A stretch of 8,209 bases of DNA from DASTQL01 sp035462375 (GCA_035462375.1 DATHUJ010000021.1:1-8209), one strand, 5' to 3'. Shown: positions 1 through 6,905, numbered from the stretch's first letter. The notes: generated from the sequence alone by a model not told the origin. A program made the numbers and translations.

Positions 1-234
1 GCGCCTGCGCCGAACGAGCCGGCGCCGTACGTCTCCGCCCGGACAAGGGTCGCCCGGTCGCCTAGCTCCCGTGCCCGGTGCCGGAGGGCGGAAAGCACCA
101 GGTGGGCCTTGCGCCGATGGAAGCGGCGGCGACGGAAGACCGCCCGGCTCTCCCACGAGCAAGGCGGGCTGGTCCGGGTGGTCGAGGAAGTGCGGTCCGA
201 GCTGGTCTGCGAACAACCAGCGGGTGGTGGTCAC
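1..234 (-). pseudogene. Photolyase-related protein (cryptochrome/DPRP family), N-terminal part, apparent frameshift, runs off left edge
   Basis: From a GTG at 234 the leftward frame reads a typical family start, TTTRWLFADQLGPHFLD. The family motif then continues in a different frame as ESRAVF, then FHRRKAHLVLSALRHRARE and VRAETYG. The two halves join cleanly if one C is removed from the run CCC at 152-154, turning GTGGGAGAGC into GTGGAGAGC on the coding strand. Members of this family are photolyase/cryptochrome relatives (COG3046, pfam DPRP); those that have been studied bind flavin and often an FeS cluster and repair (6-4) photoproducts. Without correction, the first frame stays open to the window edge but encodes unrelated sequence. 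The gene begins 19 bases after the SPFH gene stop and may be the last gene of that operon. Family assignment is from recalled motif similarity. The frameshift could be a real mutation or a sequencing error. Only about 78 codons are visible. Confidence 0.72.
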
Positions 235-253
235 GGCCGCCGGTCGGTAGGGG

Positions 254-1366
254 TCACCTCGTCGGCCGGTCGTCGATCGCCGAGTCCTGCGCCTCGGCGA
301 GGGCGTCCTGGACCTCCTGCTCCGCAGCGCCCACTGCAGCTGCGGACGCCTCCTCCGCCAACCGGGTGGCCTCCTCCTGTGCCCGCCGGACGTCCTCGGG
401 CAGCTCACCCACCTCGACCGCCGGAGTCTGCGCCTCAGCGGCGGCGGCACCCATCCGGCCGCCGACCTGGCCGGCCAGGTTGCCCAGGCCCTCGAGCGCG
501 GAGCCGATCTCGCTGGGGACTATCCACACCTTGTTGGCGTCGCCCTGGGCTATCTGCGGCAGCATCTGGAGGTACTGGTAGGAGAGCAGCTTCTGGTCCG
601 GGTTGCCGCGGTGGATCGCGTGGAAGACGGTCTGGATCGCCTGCGCCTCGCCGTCGGCGCGCAACACGGCCGCCTGCTTCTGCGCCTCGGCCGTGAGGAT
701 CGTCGACTGCTTGTCGCCCTCGGCACGCAGGATCGCCGCCTGCTTCTCACCCTCCGCAGTGAGGATCTGGCTCTGCCGGTGTCCCTCGGCGGTGAGGATG
801 ACTGCACGCTTGTCGCGGTCGGCACGCATCTGCTTCTCCATCGAGTCCTGGATGGAGTGTGGTGGGTCGATCGCCTTCAGCTCTACGCGGTTCACTCGGA
901 TGCCCCACTTGCCGGTCGCCTCGTCCAGGACGCCGCGGAGCGCGTTGTTGATCTCCTCCCGGCTGGTCAGGGTGCGCTCGAGGTCCATGCCGCCGATCAC
1001 GTTGCGCAGCGTGGTGACGGTCAGCTGCTCGATGCCGGCGATGTAGTTGGCGATCTCGTAGGTCGCCGACTTCGGGTCGGTGACCTGGTAGTAGATGACG
1101 GTGTCGATGGACACGACGAGGTTGTCCTGGGTGATGACCGGCTGCGGCGGGAACGAGACGACCTGCTCGCGCAGGTCGATCAGGGGCAGCACGCGGTCGA
1201 CGAACGGCACGATGACCGTCAGGCCCGGCTCCAGGGTGCGGTTGAAGCGCCCGAGTCGCTCCACGATCCCGGCGCGCGCTTGGGGCACGATCCGCACTGA
1301 CTTCGCCAGCACCACGAGGACGAACAGGGCCAGGACCCCGACGACGACGAGCAGCCCGATCTCCAT
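254..1366 (-). CDS. SPFH/Band 7 (stomatin/paraslipin-like) membrane-anchored protein
   Basis: This 370-residue protein has one N-terminal transmembrane helix (about residues 3-21). An SPFH/Band 7 domain follows (about 24-185), with family hallmarks GIVERLGRF, PGL, VPFVDRV and the segment around residues 72-96. Next comes a charged region with five tandem 11-residue repeats of the form ILTAEGxKQAA at residues 190-244. The C-terminal tail (about 305-360) is Ala/Glu-rich and probably helical. SPFH proteins oligomerise into membrane microdomain scaffolds, and bacterial ones are commonly paired with NfeD proteins, as here. Length and layout resemble M. tuberculosis Rv1488. The open frame extends upstream to 1816, but that part overlaps the NfeD gene. 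The ATG at 1366 directly precedes the hydrophobic helix and lies 2 bases after the NfeD stop, so I chose it. Translational coupling with NfeD is likely. The family call is firm; the cellular role is inferred. Confidence 0.95.
   Translation of the reverse strand: MEIGLLVVVGVLALFVLVVLAKSVRIVPQARAGIVERLGRFNRTLEPGLTVIVPFVDRVLPLIDLREQVVSFPPQPVITQDNLVVSIDTVIYYQVTDPKSATYEIANYIAGIEQLTVTTLRNVIGGMDLERTLTSREEINNALRGVLDEATGKWGIRVNRVELKAIDPPHSIQDSMEKQMRADRDKRAVILTAEGHRQSQILTAEGEKQAAILRAEGDKQSTILTAEAQKQAAVLRADGEAQAIQTVFHAIHRGNPDQKLLSYQYLQMLPQIAQGDANKVWIVPSEIGSALEGLGNLAGQVGGRMGAAAAEAQTPAVEVGELPEDVRRAQEEATRLAEEASAAAVGAAEQEVQDALAEAQDSAIDDRPTR
635..799 (-). repeat. Five 33-bp in-frame repeats encoding 11-residue (hendecad) units in the SPFH protein
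   Basis: Residues 190-244 of the SPFH protein form five consecutive 11-residue units: ILTAEGHRQSQ, ILTAEGEKQAA, ILRAEGDKQST, ILTAEAQKQAA and VLRADGEAQAI. The Ile/Val-Leu at the start and the Ala-Glu at positions 4-5 are kept in register. This hendecad spacing is typical of the long right-handed coiled coils or helices after SPFH domains. The DNA units are diverged, so the repeat is mainly visible at protein level. Confidence 0.9.
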
Positions 1367-1368
1367 GC

Positions 1369-1833
1369 CTAGACGGCCTCCGATTCGTAGACGAGTGCAG
1401 TGGCGCCCCGGATCTCGATGACGTCCACGGTCCTGCCGGCCTCGATGGTGGCGTGGTCGTCGAACGGCCGCGCGGTCCACACCTCTCCACCGAGCTTCAC
1501 CAGGCCACCGTGCGGGTGCACGGTCTCGACGACCAGCGCCTTGCTGCCGACCAGTGCCGCTGTCCCCGTGCGAGCCGTGACCGGCTGGCGCAGGTGGCTC
1601 TTGGCGACCGGTCGAACCACACCCAGCAGCGCGGCGCTGCTGCCGATCGCCACGAGCGCGGCGAGCAGGAAGGGGGCGCCCAGGGCAGCGGCCACCGCGC
1701 CGGCCACGGCGCCACCGGCCAGCATGAGGAAGACGAGGTCCAGGGTCGTGGTCTCGGCGATGCCCAGCAGGAGGGCCAGGGCGAGCCAGGCGGACCACTG
1801 GTTGTCCGCGAGCCACTCGATCAGCTCTCCCAC
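1369..1833 (-). CDS. NfeD-like membrane protein (short form)
   Basis: The product has about 154 residues, with a hydrophobic N-terminal half. Two to three transmembrane segments run from about residue 14 to 75 and are rich in Leu, Ala and Gly. The soluble C-terminal half (about residues 85-154) has the NfeD OB-fold pattern: TGTAALVGSKALV, then HPHGGLVKLGGEVWTARP, then IEAGRTVDVIEI. Short NfeD proteins act with SPFH partners, and the SPFH gene starts 2 bases after this stop, the arrangement seen for Rv1487-Rv1488. The start is ambiguous. A TTG at 1842 gives 157 residues but has no room for a ribosome-binding site. A GTG at 1833 has AGG nine bases upstream, so I prefer it. The gene begins within about 10 bases of the ABC ATPase stop, implying co-transcription. 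Function is inferred from family and pairing. Confidence 0.9.
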   Translation of the reverse strand: MGELIEWLADNQWSAWLALALLLGIAETTTLDLVFLMLAGGAVAGAVAAALGAPFLLAALVAIGSSAALLGVVRPVAKSHLRQPVTARTGTAALVGSKALVVETVHPHGGLVKLGGEVWTARPFDDHATIEAGRTVDVIEIRGATALVYESEAV

Positions 1834-1843
1834 GGTTACCAAC

Positions 1844-2641
1844 CTAGGTGATACGGGCGTGGCGTGCTCGGGCCGTCCACCGGCCGTCGGCGTGCTGGAG
1901 GCGCAGCGGCATGCCGAAGCACTCCGACAGCGCGGCCGGAGTCAGCGTGTTCCGCACCGGCCCGGCGGCGACGACGCGGCCCTCCCGGAGCAGGAGCGCG
2001 TGGGTGAAGCCCGGTGGGACCTCCTCGACGTGGTGCGTGACGAGGACCGTCGCCGGGGAGGTCGGGTCAGCGGCGAAGTCGGCGAGCGTGGACACCAGCG
2101 CCTCGCGCCCGCCGAGGTCGAGCCCCGCGGCCGGCTCGTCCAGCAGCAGCAGCTCGGGATCGGTCATCAGCGCCCTCGCGATCTGGACGCGCTTGCGCTC
2201 CCCTTCGGACAGGGTGCCGAAGGTGCGGTCCGCCAGGTGGGCGACACCGAGTCGGCCGAGCAGGTCGTGCGCCCGGTGCTCGTCGTAGTCCTCGTACCTC
2301 TCGCGCCACCGTCCCACCACGGCGTACGAAGCCGTGAGCACGACGTCGCGGACCCGCTCCGTGCGGGGCACCCGGTCGGCGAGCGCAGCGCTGGTGAGGC
2401 CGACCCGGGGGCGGAGCTCGAAGACGTCGACCGCCCCCAGCATCTCCCCCAGCACTGCCGCGTAGCCCGCGCTCGGGTGGAGCTGGGCCGCGGCCACCTG
2501 GAGCAGCGTCGTCTTGCCAGCGCCGTTGGGACCGAGCACGACCCACCGGTCGGCCTCGTCCACCGTCCACGTGACGTCGTCGAGCAGGCGCTGGCCGGAC
2601 CGGACCACCGACACGTCGGCGAGCTCGAGCACGGCGGTCAT
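1844..2641 (-). CDS. ABC transporter ATP-binding protein (ModF/COG1119-like)
   Basis: This is a complete 265-residue nucleotide-binding subunit. Walker A is GPNGAGKTT (37-45). The signature is LSEGE (144-148), a variant of LSGGQ. Walker B is LLLLDEP (164-170), followed by the D-loop AAGLDLGG, and the H-loop His lies in VTHH (203-204). The stretches VDVFELRPRVGLTSAAL and RKRVQIARALMTDPE are typical of the COG1119 (ModF/YlmA-like) group, whose members often sit without a permease. None is encoded nearby, so the substrate and partner are unknown and it need not be a transporter subunit. The open frame extends to 3202, but the ATG at 2641 fits the family N-terminus and has GGGAGG about 11 bases upstream; longer versions would overlap the divergent gene. 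It is probably the first gene of the leftward operon with the NfeD and SPFH genes. Confidence 0.94.
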   Translation of the reverse strand: MTAVLELADVSVVRSGQRLLDDVTWTVDEADRWVVLGPNGAGKTTLLQVAAAQLHPSAGYAAVLGEMLGAVDVFELRPRVGLTSAALADRVPRTERVRDVVLTASYAVVGRWRERYEDYDEHRAHDLLGRLGVAHLADRTFGTLSEGERKRVQIARALMTDPELLLLDEPAAGLDLGGREALVSTLADFAADPTSPATVLVTHHVEEVPPGFTHALLLREGRVVAAGPVRNTLTPAALSECFGMPLRLQHADGRWTARARHARIT

Positions 2642-2681
2642 CGGCGGTGGTCCCTCCCGGCGTGGTCGACGCAGCAGCACG

Positions 2682-2687
2682 ACCCTA
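2682..2687 (-). promoter_or_regulatory. Possible -10 element (TAGGGT) for the ABC ATPase operon
   Basis: On the minus strand the divergent intergenic region contains TAGGGT, which fits the actinobacterial -10 pattern TANNNT. It lies about 40 bases upstream of the ATPase start codon. No clear -35 hexamer is visible. The element is one half of a CCTAGGG palindrome; a matching CCTAGG lies 19 bases to the right and overlaps the promoter of the divergent gene. This is a pattern match only. Confidence 0.3.
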
Positions 2688-2704
2688 GGGCAACCGTCGG
2701 TGCC

Positions 2705-2710
2705 TAGGCT
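2705..2710 (+). promoter_or_regulatory. Possible -10 element (TAGGCT) giving a leaderless transcript
   Basis: TAGGCT fits TANNNT and ends 7 bases before the ATG at 2718. Transcription starting 6-7 bases downstream would therefore begin at or next to the start codon. This would give a leaderless mRNA, which is common in actinobacteria and would explain the absence of a Shine-Dalgarno sequence. No convincing -35 hexamer is visible. Confidence 0.4.
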
Positions 2711-2717
2711 GGGTGCC

Positions 2718-3476
2718 ATGCTTGCGCTCCCCCGCTCCGCGCGGCTGGCGACCTGGGCCACGGCCTGGCTGACCGGCGAGGCCTCGCTCGACGACGTCGT
2801 CGACCGCGTCCAGCGCGACGACGAGCCGCACCGGGTCGAGGGGGTCCCGGGCAGCCCGGGGGGGACCGGGCTGGCGACGGCCCTGGGTGCCCTCCGGGCG
2901 CAGGGGGCGAGTGCGGTGCTGCTCGCCCTGCCTCGCCCGGGGGATCCGCTGGGGGTTGCGGGGGGACCGGAGGTCACGGAGGCCGCCGTCCTGGCCGGGG
3001 AGGCGGCGGTCGCGCACGGCACCGGGGTGGCACTCGTGCCTCGGGTCGAGACCTTCGGCCCACCCGGCGACGTCGGCCACCTGGTGTCGTGGCGCTGGTT
3101 CCCCGCCGTCGAGCGGGCGGACCTCCCCGGGATGGCAGAGGCCGACCGGGCCCTGCGGGAGCGCCTGCTGGAGACGGCGGCGGCGCTCACGGAGATGGAC
3201 ATCCCGACCTGGCGGCCGGAAGTGGCCAGGCTCCTGGAGGACGTCCGCGGGACGGCGCCGGCCGAGCCGCTCCCCCGGCCCTACCCGCCGCGGGCCCAGG
3301 CCTTGGCCGCCCAGGCGGCCCGGCTGTGGGCCGTGGTCGACCTCGCCCTCACCGACGACGGTGGTGCGTTGAACTCGGCTGCAGCGGGTTCACGCCGGGC
3401 GGCCCTCCTCCCCCTCGAGTCGGCCGCGCGCCGCGCCCTGGTGGCGGCCTGCGCGTCCGTGGGGGGTCGGCGGTAG
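2718..3476 (+). CDS. Conserved-looking hypothetical protein upstream of serB
   Basis: I do not recognise this 252-residue protein. It is rich in Ala, Arg, Leu and Gly, with no signal peptide or transmembrane helix. Visible stretches include an N-terminal helix (LATWATAWLTGEASLDDVVD) and a central block with hydrophobic strands and Gly turns (ASAVLLALPRPGDPLG, then GTGVALVPRVETFG). A HLVSWRWFP motif follows at about 121-129, and then helical segments ending in Arg-Arg. The Trp/Phe-rich motif and the central block suggest a folded soluble domain. The ATG at 2718 is chosen because the frame upstream lacks coding character and would overlap the divergent ATPase gene. A TAGGCT element 7 bases upstream suggests leaderless transcription. 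serB starts 9 bases after the stop, so the two are probably co-transcribed and may be translationally coupled. A role linked to serine metabolism is possible, but nothing in the sequence demonstrates it. Confidence 0.8.
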   Translation: MLALPRSARLATWATAWLTGEASLDDVVDRVQRDDEPHRVEGVPGSPGGTGLATALGALRAQGASAVLLALPRPGDPLGVAGGPEVTEAAVLAGEAAVAHGTGVALVPRVETFGPPGDVGHLVSWRWFPAVERADLPGMAEADRALRERLLETAAALTEMDIPTWRPEVARLLEDVRGTAPAEPLPRPYPPRAQALAAQAARLWAVVDLALTDDGGALNSAAAGSRRAALLPLESAARRALVAACASVGGRR

Positions 3477-3485
3477 CGTCGCGCC

Positions 3486-4697
3486 GTGACCGCGCCCCGC
3501 TCGCTGCTGATCACGGTGACCGGCCGGGACCGGCCGGGTGTGACCTCGAGTCTGTTCTCGGCACTGGCCGGCCACGACGTGCAGGTGCTGGACGTCGAGC
3601 AGGTCGTGGTCCGGGGCCGGCTCGTGCTCGGCGTGCTCGTCACGTCCGGCCCGGACGAGGACGCGGTCCGGCGGGCTGCCGAGGCCGTAGCGGAACAGCT
3701 GGACCTCGAGGTCGAGATGAGTGCCGGCACGGGGGACGGCACCCCGGCGCGGGGGGGCCGGGTCCACGTCATAGTCCTGGGCCACCCGCTGCTTCCGTCG
3801 GCCGTCGCAGGCGTCGCCGGTCGGATCGCCGAGGCCGGTGCCAACATCGACCGGATCGTCCGCCTCGCCGCCTACCCGGTGACGTCGGTGCAGTTCGAGG
3901 TCTCCGGCGCCGACCCACGTACCTTGCGCCAGACGCTTGCCATCGAGGCGGCCCGTCAGCAGGTGGACGTGGCCGTGGAGCCGTCCGGGCTGCACCGGAA
4001 GGCGAAGCGCCTGCTGGTGATGGACGTCGACTCCACCCTCGTGCAGGGCGAGGTCATCGAGATGCTGGCGGCCCGGGCTGGTGTCCGGGACGAGGTGGCG
4101 CGGGTGACCGAGTCGGCGATGCGTGGCGAGATCGACTTCGAGGAGTCGCTGCGCGCCCGGGTGAGGGCGCTGGCCGGGCTGGACGCCGAGGCGGTGGAGC
4201 AGGTCCGACGCGAGGTGGTGCTCACACCGGGAGCCCGGACCCTCGTGCGGACCCTCAAGCGGGTGGGCTACCTGCTGGCGGTCGTCAGCGGTGGGTTCAC
4301 CCAGTTCATCGACCCGCTCCGCGAGGAGCTGGGGCTGGACTTCGCCGCCGCCAACACGCTGGAGGTGGTCGACGGGCGGCTGACCGGTCGCCTCGTCGGG
4401 GAGGTGGTCGACCGAGCGGGCAAGGCCGCGGCGCTGCGCCGGTTCGCAGTCGACGCGGGCGTCCCGCTGTCCCAGACGGTCGCCATCGGGGACGGAGCGA
4501 ACGACCTGGACATGATCGCTGCCGCCGGGCTCGGCATCGCGTTCAACGCCAAGCCGGTCGTACGCGAGGCCGCCGACACGGCCGTCAGCGTTCCGTACCT
4601 CGACGCCGTTCTCTACCTGCTGGGGATCAGCCGCGAGGACATCGAAGCTGCCGACGCCGCGGAGGGCATGGTGACCCCCGCCCCGGCCCTCGGCTGA
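3486..4697 (+). CDS. serB: Phosphoserine phosphatase SerB with tandem ACT domains
   Basis: This 403-residue enzyme hydrolyses O-phospho-L-serine to L-serine and phosphate, the last step of serine biosynthesis. An N-terminal ACT domain begins at about residue 6 with the motif TGRDRPGVTSSLF. A second ACT-like region spans about 94-165. The HAD phosphatase domain starts near 176. Its catalytic motifs are intact: DVDSTLVQGE with nucleophile D180 and acid/base D182; VVSGGFT with S268; K313; and GDGANDLDM with D336 and D340 for magnesium. Length and spacing match mycobacterial SerB2 (about 409 residues), whose ACT domains bind serine and allow feedback control, so similar control is likely. The GTG at 3486 is chosen because ACT sequence begins at once and the upstream gene ends 9 bases before. 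No good Shine-Dalgarno sequence is visible at a normal distance, which fits translational coupling. Confidence 0.97.
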   Translation: MTAPRSLLITVTGRDRPGVTSSLFSALAGHDVQVLDVEQVVVRGRLVLGVLVTSGPDEDAVRRAAEAVAEQLDLEVEMSAGTGDGTPARGGRVHVIVLGHPLLPSAVAGVAGRIAEAGANIDRIVRLAAYPVTSVQFEVSGADPRTLRQTLAIEAARQQVDVAVEPSGLHRKAKRLLVMDVDSTLVQGEVIEMLAARAGVRDEVARVTESAMRGEIDFEESLRARVRALAGLDAEAVEQVRREVVLTPGARTLVRTLKRVGYLLAVVSGGFTQFIDPLREELGLDFAAANTLEVVDGRLTGRLVGEVVDRAGKAAALRRFAVDAGVPLSQTVAIGDGANDLDMIAAAGLGIAFNAKPVVREAADTAVSVPYLDAVLYLLGISREDIEAADAAEGMVTPAPALG

Positions 4698-4720
4698 CGG
4701 GCGTCGCCCTCGGTCAGCCG
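4691..4720. terminator. Hairpin between convergent serB and histidine phosphatase genes
   Basis: CGGCTGAC (4691-4698) and GTCAGCCG (4713-4720) form a perfect 8-bp inverted repeat. The 14-base loop contains a second stem, GGGC-GTC-GCCC (4699-4709). The structure covers the stop codons of both convergent genes. It lacks a T-tract on either side, so it would be a bidirectional terminator of the tract-less type common in high-GC actinobacteria, or a transcript-end stabiliser. Confidence 0.6.
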
Positions 4721-5232
4721 CGCGGGACGACGAACGCTGCCAGACGACAGGTCTCCGGGTCCAGCGCCGACCACGGGTGTGGGACATCCAAGACCGCCAG
4801 GCCCGACGTCGGGAACTTCACCCGCATCCGGGTCCCGTCCCCGCTCGCGGCCTCCCCGTCGTCGAGCAGGGCGGCGAGCCGCTCGATCCCGGGGTTGTGG
4901 CCGACCACGAGAACGGTGGCCGACTGTTCAGGCACCTCACGGAGGACGTCGAGAAGGTCGCCGGCTCCAGCGCCGTAGACCTCGTCGGTGACCCGGACGT
5001 CGCCGGCGGGGCCGAGCTCGCCGGCGACGCCATCCCAGGTCTCCCGGGCACGCTGTGCGCTGGAGACGAGCACCATGTCCGGCCGGGCGCCGGCGGCGGC
5101 CAGCCATCGGCCGACAGCAGCGGCGTCGCGCCGGCCGCGTTCCCCCAGCGGTCGGTCGTGGTCGGCCACCCCCTCCGGCCAGGCGGACTTGGCGTGCCGC
5201 AGGAGCAGGAGGCGACGCAGGTCGGCAGGCAC
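4714..5232 (-). CDS. Histidine phosphatase superfamily protein (SixA-like)
   Basis: The product is 172 residues long. It opens with the catalytic motif LLLLRHAKS (R12, H13), where H13 would carry the phosphoryl group. The SSAQRARET segment (about 57-65) supplies the second phosphate-binding Arg. E84 in TDEVYGA is the likely proton donor, and H112 in VVGHNPG is the second catalytic His. The short single-domain form with RHAKS and GHNPGIE is typical of SixA-like enzymes, whose best-known member dephosphorylates a histidine phosphotransfer domain in E. coli. In actinobacteria the substrate is usually unknown. The frame is open far upstream, but GTG at 5232 fits the family N-terminus and has GGGA about 10 bases upstream. 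The gene converges on serB with 16 bases between stop codons. It has no operon partner in the window. Confidence 0.93.
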   Translation of the reverse strand: MPADLRRLLLLRHAKSAWPEGVADHDRPLGERGRRDAAAVGRWLAAAGARPDMVLVSSAQRARETWDGVAGELGPAGDVRVTDEVYGAGAGDLLDVLREVPEQSATVLVVGHNPGIERLAALLDDGEAASGDGTRMRVKFPTSGLAVLDVPHPWSALDPETCRLAAFVVPRG

Positions 5233-5297
5233 GGCCCGAGCATCCCAGACGTGCAGCGGCGCCGGCACACAGGTACCGGTCCTCGCACGGGTCCTCG

Positions 5298-5312
5298 AAA
5301 AGGCCGGTGGCC
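5298..5312 (-). terminator. Weak candidate terminator downstream of the HNH gene
   Basis: Read leftward, this is GGCC-ACC-GGCC followed by TTTT. It lies in the 149-base gap between the end of the HNH gene (5382) and the histidine phosphatase start (5232). The stem is only 4 bp, so this is suggestive at best. Nothing else distinctive is visible in the gap, and no clear promoter for the phosphatase gene stands out. Confidence 0.3.
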
Positions 5313-5381
5313 CGCTTCGCGGTCGGGCTGACGTTGCGGGTAGCTGCCGCCGGACGGGAACCGGGAGGACCCGCGGTCGTG

Positions 5382-6905
5382 TCAGCCGGCGGGAGCGGTC
5401 CGGTGGTGGTGGGTGTCGGGGTCGGGGTGGGCGCGGCCGGGTGGTCCGGTGGTGTGCGGTCGGCCGGCTCGGCGTCGGCGGGGGTGGTCGGTGAGGCGGT
5501 GCAGCCGGGCCCGGACCAGAGCGGTGAGCTCGGGGGCGGCCGGGGCCAGGGCTGGGATGTCCCCGAGTGGGGGCAGCGGCACGGTCGTGTAGGACCGGCC
5601 GAGCGGGCTGGTCTGGGTCAGCGCCCCGCTCTCGCCGTGCAGCCGGTGGCACCAGGCGCCGCAGGTCTTCGCGTCGTGGTGCGGCTGATGCAGCGGCAGG
5701 TTGTTGCCGGCGGCGGTGGGTCCGTGCGGCCACGGGATGTCGTGGTCGATCTGCAGGCCGTGGCGGGCGGTGCAGCCGCGGGCGGCGCACACCCCGCCGG
5801 CGCGGGCCAGCACGAACTCGCGCACCGCGGCCGTCGGCCGGTAGGAGCGGATGCTCTGGGTGATCAGGTGCCCGTCGACCGGGTCGGTCAGCAGCCGCCG
5901 CCAGGTGGACGCCGCCGCGGCCAGCTCGCGGGCCACCGACGCCGGCACCGAGCCCAGGCCGGCCAGCTCCCCCGGCGCCTCGTCCAGGCCCAGCAGGGTG
6001 GGCAGGGACACCGTGACCTGAGCGGTCACCCCCACGTTCAGCCGCGGCCGCCCACACCCACACGGAGCACCGGCCCCCGCGGAGCCAGCGGTGGGCCCGG
6101 CGGCGAAGATCCCCGGATCACCCACCCCGGCCCCAGCGGGTATGGCCGGCTCCGGCCCGGCGCCCCCGTTCCGGGCGTCGCGGCCCACACCGGGCCGGAG
6201 GTCCGCACCGGCCCCACCCACCGAATCACCGAGCCCCGGGGCGAACCCGTCCACGTCGTCGTCCTCGTGGCCGGGCGAGAGGCCCGACCCACCGCCACCC
6301 CCGCCGGCACCACCGCCGGTGGCCTCGTCACCGGCCGGGCCGGCCTTCCCGGCCCCGCCGGCCACGTCGTCGCGGGCATCGGGTCCGGGGTCGTCGGGCA
6401 GCTCCCACGGCGGAATCTCGTCGTCATCGGCCTCGGCGCCGCCAGCCTGGGTGCCGCCGGTCTCGGCGTCCGGGTCGGCGGTGTCGGCGGGTTCACCGTC
6501 CGGGTCGTCGGTGTCGGGGGCGGGGGGTGGCCAGGCCGGGTGGGTGGTGGCCGGCTGCCCGGTGATCAGCCACACCAGGGCGTCGAAGCGGGCCTGCTCC
6601 AAGGTCAACCCGGGGACGGCGTGCGGATCGGCCAGGACGGCCCGGGCCAGCGCGTCCACCCCGCGCTCACAGACCGCCACCCGCTCGGCCGGGCCGGTCA
6701 TGCCCAGCGTGCCCGGTTCCCCGGCCGCGTCCGGGGCGCGGTGCCACACCCGCCGGTCCCGGACCGCGTGCACCTGCCGCCGCTGCCCGGCGTCGGGGTC
6801 CAACCCGGCCACGATCCGGCCGAGCAGCCGGGCCGCCTGCGGACGGGTCAACCCGCCACCCAGCACCCGGTGCGCCTCCAACAACCGGTCCACCGCCTCC
6901 ACCCC
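5382..6905 (-). pseudogene. HNH endonuclease with DUF222 (13E12 family), 5'-truncated by an insertion sequence
   Basis: The reading frame from GTG 6902 encodes 506 residues. Residues 1-115 match only the end of a DUF222 region (LTRPQAARLLGRIVAGLDPDAG, then VHAVRDRRVW, then ALVWLITG). A Gly/Ala/Pro/Asp-rich linker follows (117-282), then LLGLDEAPGELAGLG and TWRRLLTDP, and an HNH domain at about 362-415. The HNH core has C372 and C377, DHD (386-388), N400/N401 and HH (408-409). Many relatives have Cys in the NLxxLC position just before the last His pair; here it is NLPLH. The helical N-terminus that normally precedes these segments, by my estimate 150-200 residues, is absent. Upstream in frame there are only a few codons before a TGA at 6930-6932, and IS3-type sequence begins near 6906. 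Function of this family is poorly known, and a product could still be made from GTG 6902. Confidence 0.8.
6057..6554 (-). repeat. Low-complexity Gly/Ala/Asp/Pro linker within the HNH gene
   Basis: Residues 117-282 of the HNH protein are biased to Gly, Ala, Pro and Asp, including a GGGAGGGGGGSG run, acidic patches (HEDDDVDG, EADDDE), and a Cys pair (CGCG) at the end. The stretch separates the DUF222 remnant from the region leading to HNH, and is probably disordered. There is no exact DNA repeat unit. Confidence 0.7.

Noticed and set aside
78..696. Rightward open frames near the left edge
   Set aside because: They run opposite the photolyase-related start and the SPFH 3' end and look like GC-rich noise.
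1367..1816. Upstream extension of the SPFH frame by 150 codons
   Set aside because: It overlaps the NfeD gene completely, is Arg/Gly-rich, and would bury the membrane anchor; ATG 1366 fits the family.
1400..2707. A 435-codon rightward open frame opposite the NfeD and ATPase genes
   Set aside because: Antisense to two well-supported genes, with no family motif.
2642..3202. Upstream extension of the ABC ATPase frame
   Set aside because: It would overlap the divergent gene at 2718, and the sequence is Ser/Arg/Pro-rich without any domain.
3390..4787. A 465-codon leftward open frame opposite serB
   Set aside because: Antisense shadow of serB with no recognisable domain and His/Arg/Gly-biased composition.
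3089..4978. A 629-codon rightward open frame overlapping serB
   Set aside because: It is Arg/Gly/Pro-rich low-complexity translation of the wrong frame. SerB in the other frame has intact motifs.
6057..6554. Possible CRISPR or tandem DNA repeat in the GC-rich segment
   Set aside because: There is no regular repeat-spacer spacing or exact unit; it is a low-complexity protein linker.
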